Source: Agapanthus africanus (taxonomy: Eukaryota > Streptophyta > Magnoliopsida > Asparagales > Amaryllidaceae). From it: a stretch of 64,000 bases of DNA. Under the pieces are notes generated by a model. It was not told the DNA's origin, did not search any database, and worked only from the letters and a program-made list of their open reading frames with translations. How positions within the stretch are numbered: position 1 is the stretch's first letter; the number at the start of each line of letters is the position of its first letter. Of this stretch, positions 56,169 through 64,000 are shown piece after piece. The translations under genes and the position numbers were made by a program. The stretch spans positions 225,913,138 to 225,977,137 of the forward strand of contig JASDDO010000018.1 of assembly GCA_030015575.1 (NCBI GenBank), given 5' to 3'.

Positions 56169-57398
56169 GTGTTTTCTTCTCTCTCTCTCCAGGTAGCAAC
56201 CATGTCATGCCCTAATCAAGATAATAATATGGATGTATTGACCGAACCCGCATGTTATACTGTGCAAGGGAACGTTGAACCCATTCTATCTTATAAGTGT
56301 TATAAGACTGAACAGGAAACAGGAGAATATCTGGATTCTCACACCGCCCAAACGGAGAACATGCATGTTGATGCACCATCTTCGGGTGTGTTTGTCATTG
56401 AGAACTGTTTCTCAGTTCACCCTACGTCCTGGGTATTATATACCGGATCAGGATCCCACATATGTAAAATATTACATGGGCTACGGAAAGGTAGAGAACT
56501 GGGAAAAGGTGATCATTCCGTTCAAGTAGTGAATGGGGCAAATGTTGCAGCCAAAGCAGTTGGCGAATATCACCTAGTGTTACCAAGTGGTAATACTCTG
56601 ATTCTAAATGAATGCTATTATATACCAAATATGATGTGCAACATTATATCGGTTTCTTTATTAAGTAAAGAAGGATATAATTTTGTAGTAAAGGATAATG
56701 TTATGAACATATTCCTAGATCAAAAGTTGATTGCATCAGGCACGTTACATAATGGCATATTCATTCTAAATCAAAATACAGTCCTCAATATACAGAACAC
56801 ACACAAGAGGAAAAATTCAGAAATGAATGAATCCTTCTTATGGCATTGTAGACTTGGTCATATCAATGCGACACGACTAGCTAAGTTGCATAAGGATGGA
56901 TATTTAAATCCTTTTAAATTTTCATCTTATGACACTTGCCAGTCATGTCTCAAAGGCAAGATGACCAAAACTCCGTTTACGGGACACGGAGAAAGAGTTA
57001 CAGAACTCTTGGAACTGGTGCATAGCGATGTATGCGGTCCCATGTCTACACATACCAGGGATGGTTCTTCCTACTTCATTACGTTCACTGACGATCTCTC
57101 GAGATTCGGATATGTGTTCCTAATGAAACACAAATCTGAAGCTTTTGAGAAATTCAGAGAATATAAAAACGAAGTAGAGAACCAAACGGGCAAAAGTATT
57201 AAGATCCTTCGATCTGATCGAGGAGGAGAATACTTAAGCAACGAATTCAGAGATTATCTAAAAGAGAATGGAATTCTCTCTCAGCTTACTCCTCCTTATA
57301 CACCACATCACAACGGTGTATCGGAGCGCAGAAATCGCACCCTATTAGATATGGTGCGCTCTATGATGAGTGCAGCTGAGTTACCTATTTCCTTCTGA
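56169..57398 (+). CDS. Element B polyprotein, 5' part: leader peptide, protease remnant, integrase
   Basis: 409 codons. Residues 12-70 (or from the ATG at 56202) are a peptide without gag similarity, shared with C. Residues 72-98 resume the gag-protease junction (SGVFVIENC, TSWVLYTGSGSHI); the catalytic Asp is replaced by Tyr91. Then come the gag-pre-integrase region (about 145-245), the zinc ligands H226, H231, C257, C260, and the integrase core with D287, D350 and E386 (DD35E spacing), all present. The frame ends at a TGA (57396-57398) that replaces a conserved Trp codon. Part of one frame reaching 59474. Confidence 0.9.
   Translation: MFSSLSLQVATMSCPNQDNNMDVLTEPACYTVQGNVEPILSYKCYKTEQETGEYLDSHTAQTENMHVDAPSSGVFVIENCFSVHPTSWVLYTGSGSHICKILHGLRKGRELGKGDHSVQVVNGANVAAKAVGEYHLVLPSGNTLILNECYYIPNMMCNIISVSLLSKEGYNFVVKDNVMNIFLDQKLIASGTLHNGIFILNQNTVLNIQNTHKRKNSEMNESFLWHCRLGHINATRLAKLHKDGYLNPFKFSSYDTCQSCLKGKMTKTPFTGHGERVTELLELVHSDVCGPMSTHTRDGSSYFITFTDDLSRFGYVFLMKHKSEAFEKFREYKNEVENQTGKSIKILRSDRGGEYLSNEFRDYLKENGILSQLTPPYTPHHNGVSERRNRTLLDMVRSMMSAAELPISF
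56172..56192 (+). promoter_or_regulatory. Splice-acceptor-like tract before the ORF of element B
   Basis: A 20-base pyrimidine tract ending in cag at 56190-56192, followed ten bases later by ATG (56202). Counterparts occur in A (45525-45544) and C (62862-62882). A donor site has not been identified. Confidence 0.45.
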
Positions 57399-57644
57399 GG
57401 ATATGCACTGGAGACAGCTGCATACCTATTGAATAGAGTTCCAACCAAATCAGTGCCTACCACTCCATATGAGATATGGAATGGTAAGAGACCATGTCTT
57501 AATTTTATTCAGATATGGGGTTGTCCGGCCTATGTTAAAACACAAAAACCGGACAAGCTCGAGGCAAGGTCTGTTCTATGTAAGTTTGTTGGATATCCCA
57601 AACATTCGTGAGGGTATATCTTCTACCACTCCGAGGAATAAAAA
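57399..57644 (+). pseudogene. Element B integrase C-terminal part
   Basis: Same frame as the segments on both sides. It encodes LNRVPTKSVPTTPYEIWNGK and IWGCPAYVKTQKPDKLEARS, typical of the integrase C-terminus of Copia elements. Stops at 57609-57611 (TGA) and 57639-57641 (TAA, where element A has Gln). Confidence 0.88.
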
Positions 57645-58559
57645 GTGTTTGTTTCTCGACATGCTACTTTCTTAGAAAAGAGTTTTCTTATAAAACAGAC
57701 AAGTAGCATTGAGGTAGAACTGGAAGAGGTTCCAGCGACACAAACTATAACAGAAGACTTGGTAGAACCAGAGGATTCAGTAGTACCCGACGAACCCCAG
57801 CCTCTCCGCCGATCTAGTGGGGTTTCTCGTACACCTGAGAGATACTACGGTTTTCTCATTGACGGTGGAAGCGAGGATTGCATCATAGAGGATGATGACC
57901 CAACTAGTTTCGAGCAGGCCATCACGAGTAAAGACTCAGTGAAATGGCTGGATGCAATGCGGTCCGAGATGGAATCCATGTACACCAACAAAGTGTGGAC
58001 TTTGGAAGTTGCTCCTGAAGGGGTAAAACCCATTGGGAGCAAGTGGATCTTCAAGAAAAAACTTGGTGTAGATGGGAAAGTGGAGACTTTCAAAGCTAGA
58101 CTTGTTGCAAAGGGTTTTCGTCAAAGACCAGGTGTGGACTATGATGAAACCTTTTCTCCAGTGGCTCTGCTTAAATCCATCCGGATCATGCTTGCCATCG
58201 CTGTATATCATGACTACGAAATCTGGCAAATGGATGTTAAGACCGCCTTTCTAAACGGTGATTTAGAAGAGTGCGTGTACATGACTCAGCCAGAGGGCTT
58301 CGTAGACAGTGGGAGCAGCGGGAAGGTGTGTAAGCTGCTTAAATCCATTTATGGATTAAAGCAAGCATCGCGGAGTTGGAACATCTGCTTTGACGTCGTT
58401 GTCAAAGAGTTTGATTTCATCAAAAACCCAGATGAACCTTGTATCTACAAGAAGGTGGCAGAGAGTAAGGTTGTCTTCCTCGTATTGTATGTGGACGACA
58501 TACTCTTGATAGGAAATGATATTCCTATGCTGCAATCGGTCAAGCTCTTCTTATCATAA
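57645..58559 (+). CDS. Element B reverse transcriptase
   Basis: 304 open codons in the same frame. Residues about 54-70 are the linker before RT (RRSSGVSRTPERYYGF), then SKWIFKKK (132-139), ARLVAKGFRQRPG (151-163), QMDVKTAFLNG (195-205), SIYGLKQASRSWN (234-246) and the intact polymerase box LYVDDILLIG (281-290). The first Met of this span is internal, not a start. Ends at a TAA (58557-58559). Confidence 0.92.
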   Translation: MFVSRHATFLEKSFLIKQTSSIEVELEEVPATQTITEDLVEPEDSVVPDEPQPLRRSSGVSRTPERYYGFLIDGGSEDCIIEDDDPTSFEQAITSKDSVKWLDAMRSEMESMYTNKVWTLEVAPEGVKPIGSKWIFKKKLGVDGKVETFKARLVAKGFRQRPGVDYDETFSPVALLKSIRIMLAIAVYHDYEIWQMDVKTAFLNGDLEECVYMTQPEGFVDSGSSGKVCKLLKSIYGLKQASRSWNICFDVVVKEFDFIKNPDEPCIYKKVAESKVVFLVLYVDDILLIGNDIPMLQSVKLFLS

Positions 58560-59474
58560 AGATTCTCAATGAAAGATCTTGGTGATGCCTCCTGCATATT
58601 GGGAATTAGGATCTATAGAGATAGATCCAAACGGATATTGGGATTGTCCCAATCCAGGTATATTGACACCATACTAAAGAGGTTTAGTATGGAAGAATCC
58701 AAGCATGGGAACTTGCCCACGTTCTCTGGAGTCACTCTCTCCAAAGAGATGTCTCCCAAGACTGATTTGGAGAGAGCTCGCATGCAAGGGATACCCTATG
58801 CTTCGGCTGTAGGCTCTATCATGTACGCGATGCTATGTAACAGACCCGATGTAGCATACTCACTAAGTGTAGTGAGCAGGTATCAAGCTGATCCTGGAGA
58901 GAGTCACTGGACAGCTGTGAAGAGCATTCTCAAGTACTTATGAAGGATTAAAGAAATGCTCTTGGTGTATGGTAATGGAGAACTCCAAGTGGAGTCCTTT
59001 ACCGATTCGAGCTTCCAGAGTGATAAGGACGACTCTAAGTCACAGTTGGGATTTGTCTTTACCCTTTACGGAGGGGCGGTTAGCTGGAAGAGTTCCAAGC
59101 AGGAAACCGTGACAGACTCGACGATGGAGGCTGAATACATCGCTGCCAACGATGCTGCCAAAGAAGCTGTCTGGATCAAGAAGTTCATTACTGAACTTGG
59201 AGTGGTTCCATCCATTGAGAATCCAATACCTTTGTATTGCGATAACAATGGAGCGGTGGCTTTGGCCAAGGAACCCAGGTCCCATCAGCGATCCAGGCAT
59301 ATTCTGAGGCGATATCACCTGATCCGGGAGATAGTTGATCGCCGGGAGATCGAGGTCAGGAGGATTGACACGAAGAACAACACAGCGGATCCACTCACGA
59401 AGGCCATTCCCCAGATACAGTTCGAGAGACTCTTCGGGATGCTCGGTATGCGATACTACAGCAGCTGGCCCTAG
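58560..59474 (+). CDS. Element B RT end and RNase H
   Basis: Continues the same frame: FSMKDLGDASCILGI, PYASAVGSIMYAML and a TGA (58941-58943) where element A has Arg. RNase H follows (SSKQETVTDSTMEAEYIA, LYCDNNGAVALAKEPRSHQR, ADPLTKAIPQIQFERL), with a normal stop at 59472-59474 shortly before the polypurine tract. Confidence 0.92.
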
Positions 59475-59488
59475 TGCAGGTAGGAGAT
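59475..59488 (+). other. Polypurine tract of element B
   Basis: gcaggtaggagat right before the 3' LTR start at 59489; compare gcaagtgggagat in element A. Confidence 0.85.
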
Positions 59489-61592
59489 TGTTAGTTGTAT
59501 GTATGCCCTAGAGGCCAGTATTGTACAGATGATGTATATTATATTGGATGCTTGGACATATATAGAGATGACTTTCTTGCTCGATATGATAGTATGCTAT
59601 CTGGTTACTCTTTATCTTAACATGTATACTAGTCACTTCAAACTGTCTTATAGTTACATGTTGGTAAAGCTCTTAGGATGTGTACTTGACTACCTAGACT
59701 ATGATGCAGATCATACTAGTGGGGACATGGTAGTCCATAAGTACATCCTTCAAGGTCCCTAGTCGTGGGTGTATCGAGACGGGGTATCGATATACCAGTG
59801 TAGACTAGCGTATACGCTTCTCGACCCATGAGATGGGCGATGGATGATCCCATATCCATTGGTGTTTGACATCAGAGATGGTATACGGGTGCTCAGTGGA
59901 GACTGGGTACACTGGACGGACTCGCCGAGAACTCCCAGATGGTATTATACCTCACGTCAGATGGCAGTTCTCAAGTAACACTTGTATAGGTTAGTCTGTA
60001 GACCCAAGATCGTCATAGAGTCTTGTGTGATTCCCACTGTGCTTTGATCTCCACCTTACCATGTCCATGAGGGCGTGCAAAACGGTGGTTTTTGCGTACA
60101 GTCCCGATTCACATGGTGGCAATGAGCGATAGGAGGGGTTTCGTCTCTCCCAGTATTGGGGGTTGATGTTGCGCTGTGCTCGATTGGCCGTAACAGGGAA
60201 GTCCCTGGCCAGGGCTGATTCAGAGATTTGCTGGTAAGTGTTACCAGTAGTTTCTTGACCCGTTATGAGCCTCACATCGGCATGACTTATCGGTTTTTGG
60301 GGTCTGACGTTTACCACCCCTAGACTTGATATGCGACATATCAGACGAGGAGAACGGACTGTACGGGAAGTGTTGCCGGATGGCTCGACAGGAGTTGTAG
60401 CAGGTTTGCTTGTTCTCTTCTGATCGCTCAATACCCGGGTGGCCGTTACGTTTAGCTGACCGCTTGCGGCTTGGGGGTGCTTGATATGATCATCACCCAC
60501 TGCCGGCGTATTGACGAGTCTCAGAGTCCCACAATGGAGTTTCCTAGTCCAGGCGAAACGCTGTGGTGCGCGTATGCGATATGCGCATGGACCCGATTAA
60601 AATGCGCGTATAGGATACCGTGTATTGATCGGGCGGCTTGCTTTTGGTGGGGTCATATGTGATATGAACGGATTGATAAATCAAGTGTTAATTTATTAAT
60701 TAACCATTTGTTTCTCACATTAAATCCTTTCTTGAGTTAGTTGGATGTATGTATGCATGTATGCCATCTTTTTGATTCATGCACATATGGATGTACATAT
60801 ACACATACATACATACATACATACATCTTTCATGGTTGTATATACATGAAAATGGTGGCAATATAAGACTCACACCATGGTTTTATTTGTGGATTAAATT
60901 GCATTTGATTTAAAACAAAAAGGAAAATGGAAAATGGTCATTATTGATTTGTTTCTACACTCTTCTCTTGACCTAACCATTCTCACCCACCATTTGACCA
61001 TGGGTTACTTTTCCTTTTGTGTTTTTAACTCAAGTTCAATAATATCCTAACCATAGTTTGATATGAGAAGAGGAAAATATATATTAATATATTTTCTATT
61101 TTCTTTTCAAGGTTGAACTCATCATCTTCTCAAATTGCCATCATCTTCTTCTTCCTCTCTCATTTTGCTCTCTAGTTCTTTGTAGTGGGCAATATACTCA
61201 TCATGATTGGATTTTGAAGTGAGAATAAGAACCACAACACCATTCTACACAAGTCTAGCCCACTTGTTTGGAGTGTTGGCTTGATTCCGTTCACTTGATC
61301 GGATAAAGTTGCAAGCTTGGACAAAGCGGACTCCGGGTGGATCATCGGTGACCTCGAGGAGTTCAAGCGAAGCTTTTTCAAACCCCAAGTTGCCAAGGAG
61401 TCTAGCGTAGGGAGCTACAAAGGTTGTACTCTCTAAACCCTAGCTTTTCTATTCATAAGATGATGAGAAAAATTTAGAAACCCTAATTTTCTAGGCACGA
61501 TCCGATGATCGTTAACTCAGCACCCTAAAGACTCTACCTTTGGTACATATGATGCTTCCAAACCCTTCATGAGGTGCTAGGCTAACCCAACA
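59489..61592 (+). mobile_element. 3' LTR of element B
   Basis: 2104 bases with TG...CA ends, followed by gatat (61593-61597). The tetranucleotide run near 60800-60828 is longer than in the 5' LTR. An antisense ORF of 169 codons (59991-60500) is interrupted in the 5' LTR and the solo LTR, so it is probably fortuitous. Confidence 0.95.
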
Positions 61593-62857
61593 GATATTGT
61601 ATATAGTATATATGATATATTATATAGACGTTGCTTATGTTTTACACCCGCGCTAGCCCTGCCTCGCTCTGGCGTTAGTTACCTAACCTAACGGTGCAGA
61701 CGAGACATCGAGGCGAATGCGGATGGCATAAGCGTACGTTATATTTATCTGTGATGTTTAGGTGGACTTAAATGATGGGACCTTCATTAATCTGATTAAT
61801 GAAAGAAAAGAAACCTAAAAGATGTTGTGGAATCGAATTTTCAAAAACAGGTAGCTACAGTTCTTGCTTTGCATCGCGGTGTTCCTTGTAGAACATCCTG
61901 CAACTTATTCGATGAGGAAAGGGCCGAGTTCCCTTCACCGGGAGTGACCCCTTTAGCAATAACTGGCAGATGCTACAACACTCGGTTTGTCTTTTGATTG
62001 CTTCTATAGTTCTTGCGATGCATAGTGGTATATATGATATATCCTGCACCTTATTTGATGAGGAAAGGGCCGACGATCCCTTCACCGGGAGTGACCTCTT
62101 TAGCAAAACTAGAAAAGCCTTAAAAAAACTCCATTTCAAAATCATTTGATTCTACAACGATATCAAGTTCATTACGCAATAGGTTTTTAGAAAAACCTGT
62201 CGTAGCCCTCCGTCATTTCAGATAAGTCGTAGTTAGTATTCGTGCTGCGTTTGTTGGCCTTTGTCAAGGCGTAGTGTGCGGTAGCTGACTAGTGCTTATC
62301 TGCTTATGCATATGATGCAGATTGGGTTAAGGTAGTCGTACGACCTTGTTGGCCTTTGTCAAGGGTCGTGCGGGTGGGTTTAATTCAATCAAGAAATGAC
62401 GGGTTGAATTTGACTAGCATCCTATAGTTTGTTGGCCTTTGTCAAGGTCATAGGAGGTTAGGGGCAAAATTATCGGGAATTTCAAGTGTTGAAATTTGCA
62501 ATGAGATTGCATACCTTCTATGAGATAGTTGGATCCCGATACCCGCTGCGAGTAAGAGTTACTCCTGGGAGAGTTTTACACATTACAATTAGCCGATCAA
62601 GTAGGTGTCTAGAAAGGTGTTAACGAGGTTACACCTCTGGGAAAACGAGGTTTACTTTAATTAGGTTCGTGCGAACGGGGACCTCCCTCAAAGTACCGAA
62701 ACTGGCCTGGCTGAAAGATTGGCGAACTTGTAGCGTGTAATTAATCCCGGCTAGTCTTTCCTTTTAGGGTTTGAAGGAATATTTGATAAAAACAGTGGGA
62801 GCCATCCTGATTAGATAAAATAAATAACCAATCTAATCTTGCAAGAGTGCACGCAGA
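61593..62857 (+). other. Leader of element C, second part
   Basis: Continues the C leader after the B insertion and matches B 54905-56168 throughout. It contains the duplicated module (61862-62104) and the triple-hairpin array (62219-62461). Confidence 0.88.
62219..62461 (+). other. Triple hairpin array in the leader of element C
   Basis: Hairpin 1: cagataag (62219-62226) with cttatctg (62295-62302), plus inner gtgctgcg/cgtagtgt. Hairpin 2: tcgtacgacc (62336-62345) with ggtcgtgcgg (62364-62373). Hairpin 3: ctagcatcctata (62414-62426) with cataggaggttag (62449-62461). All three loops read ttggcctttgtcaagg. Several stem pairs differ from B on both sides, for example g-t to a-t and t-g to c-g in hairpin 3. 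Confidence 0.78.
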
Positions 62858-63980
62858 GTGTTTTCTTCTCTCTCTCTCCAGGTAGAGACCATATCACGCC
62901 TTAATCAAGATAATAATATGGATGTATTGACCGAACCCACTTGTCATACTGAGCTGGGAAACGTTGATCACGCTCCAACTTATAATTGTTATAAGAACGA
63001 GCAGGAAATAGGGGAATACCAGGATTCCCGTGCCGCCCAAACGAAGAAAGTGCATGCCGATGCATCTCCTTCGGGTGTGTTCTTTATAAAAAAAATGTTT
63101 CTCAGTGTCCTCTACGCCCTAAGTATTAGATACCGGATCAGGATCCTGCAAATGTAATCCGTTACACGGGCTACAGAAAAGTAGAGAACTGAGAACGGGT
63201 GATAAGTTTCATGAGACAGAAAACGGTGCATGTGTTGCAACCAAGTCTGTAGGTCACTGTCACCCTGTATTATCAATACATTGATTCTGAACAAATGCTA
63301 TTAGATACCGAACCTGATATACAAAATCATATCAATCTCTTTATTTATTAAAGAAGGATATAATTTTGTATTGTTGAACATTGTTTTGAACATTTCAAAA
63401 GTTGATCGGTTCAGGCTCGTTATCTAAAAGCATTGACGCTCTAAATCAAACTACAGTTCTTAGTATACAGAACACACACGAGAGAAAGAGTTCAGAAATG
63501 AACGAATTCTTCTTGAGACATTGTAGACTAGGTCATATCAATGCGACCTGACTAGCTAAGTTACATTTTAGATTCATATTTAAATCAGTTTGAATTTACA
63601 TCTTGTGAAACTTGCCAGTCATGTCACAAAGATTAGATGACCATAGCTCTGTTTATTAGAAACAGAGAAAGAGTTAGCAAACTCCAGGGATTAATACATG
63701 ATGATGTATGTAAGGTCCCCGGTCTACACATGTCAAGACCAGTTCTTTGTACTTCATTACATTCTCTGATGATCTCTCAAGATTCAGTCATATGTTCCTG
63801 TTGAAACATAAGTCCGAAACTTTTGAGATATTCACAGAATATAAGTTAGAAGTAGAGAACCAAAATACAGGTATATGTATTATGTCCTATGATGAGATCA
63901 GGGAGGAGAATACTTGTGCATGGAATTCTTGGACTATTCAAAAGGAGAATGAGATTCTCTCTCAGCATTACTCCTCCGTA
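62858..63980 (+). pseudogene. Element C polyprotein remnant
   Basis: Heavily decayed. 62858-63157 encodes the leader peptide (MDVLTEPTCHTELGN, CYKNEQEIGEY) joined directly to the protease junction, as in B; in another frame the DTGSGS motif with its Asp survives near 63128-63150. 63747-63980 encodes an integrase remnant (YFITFSDDLSRFS). Many stops and shifts lie between. The first Ser-Leu-rich residues come from the pyrimidine tract. Confidence 0.85.
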
Positions 63981-64000
63981 TGTTGGAGATAGTGCCCTCA
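63981..64000 (+). mobile_element. Start of a second family E LTR
   Basis: tgttggagatagtgccctca is identical to the first 20 bases of the E solo LTR (complement of 34490-34509). It interrupts the integrase of C just after ctcctccgta, where B continues tatacaccaca. Orientation plus; the rest is outside the window. Confidence 0.85.

Larger units (their letters stand above)
53261..56201 (+). other. Leader of element B
   Basis: Long noncoding leader of about 2.9 kb. It contains, in order: the extra 220-base piece, a GC-rich hairpin (53668-53713), a region shared with C and F, a duplicated module (55180-55403), the triple-hairpin array (55521-55763) and a splice-acceptor-like tract (56172-56192). 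Short ORFs such as 53409-53621 and 54625-54834 have no recognisable product. Confidence 0.85.
51148..61592 (+). mobile_element. Copia element B, complete insertion
   Basis: 10,445-base plus-strand element with LTRs 51148-53247 and 59489-61592. Target duplication gatat is at 51143-51147 and 61593-61597. It has two PBS copies, a 2.9-kb leader, one long reading frame with five stops (56169-59474) and a polypurine tract. Removing it restores the leader of element C. By eye the LTRs differ by about 3-4% over the first 400 bases, so it is older than the Athila-like insertion. gag is missing. Confidence 0.95.
46792..63980 (+). mobile_element. Copia element C (decayed, split by element B)
   Basis: Plus-strand Copia element inserted in the leader of A after caaac (46787-46791). 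Parts: rearranged 5' LTR (46792-49285), PBS (49287-49298), leader (49299-51147 and 61593-62857) and decayed pol (62858-63980). Element B sits in its leader at gatat. A family E LTR cuts its integrase region at 63981. Its 3' LTR is beyond the window. Like B it lacks gag. Confidence 0.88.

Noticed and set aside
59991..60500. 169-codon antisense ORF in the 3' LTR of B
   Set aside because: It is broken in the 5' LTR of the same element and in the solo LTR 39092-41173, so it is not maintained and has no recognisable domain.

Overview
The window looks like nuclear DNA of a flowering plant, probably a eudicot, from a repeat-rich, heterochromatin-like region. I found no host gene, rRNA, tRNA or CRISPR array. 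Nearly every base can be assigned to LTR retrotransposons or LTR-like noncoding elements. The plant assignment rests on Copia elements primed by initiator-Met tRNA (tggtatcagagc), an Athila-type Ty3/gypsy element primed by tRNA-Asp, and an antisense ORF of the 'putative gypsy type transposon' family. The species cannot be named from this.

Layout. 1-3359: 5' end of a minus-strand Copia element (G: leader, PBS, LTR). 3370-24982: 4.5-kb noncoding elements of one family (D): D1 (3370-7893, minus), D2 (9014-13534, plus, TATAT duplication) and a diverged older copy D0, which is split by D2 and by a young Athila-like element (14206-23353, ATATG duplication). The Athila element carries an intact 971-codon gag-protease gene but no polymerase. 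24983-28278: another minus-strand Copia 5' end (F). 28279-32205: two facing remnants of a Tat-like gypsy element, each with a polypurine tract, an LTR and an antisense ORF that has its own TATA box. 32206-64000: a nest of insertions. D3 holds a solo LTR of family E (GAAAT duplication) and Copia element A (minus). A holds a solo LTR in its own 3' LTR (ACGAG duplication) and Copia element C in its leader (plus). C holds Copia element B (51148-61592, plus, GATAT duplication), and a second E-type LTR begins in C at 63981.

Coding capacity is decayed. A has gag, protease, integrase, RT and RNase H in pieces. B keeps one reading frame for integrase-RT-RNase H broken only by five stop codons. B and C both lack gag and carry instead a shared peptide of about 60 residues. 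Only the Athila gag-protease ORF is fully intact.

The most interesting signals are noncoding. (1) The leaders of A, B and C each hold three successive hairpins about 90 bases apart; all share one loop core while their stems differ in sequence but stay paired. (2) A long GC-rich hairpin lies about 170-200 bases after the PBS in G, F, C and B. (3) The D family has a 13-bp stem with a compensatory base-pair change between copies. (4) B has two PBS copies 220 bases apart. (5) C's 5' LTR ends in a 1.3-kb palindrome. All structures were found by eye; no folding, alignment or database search was run.
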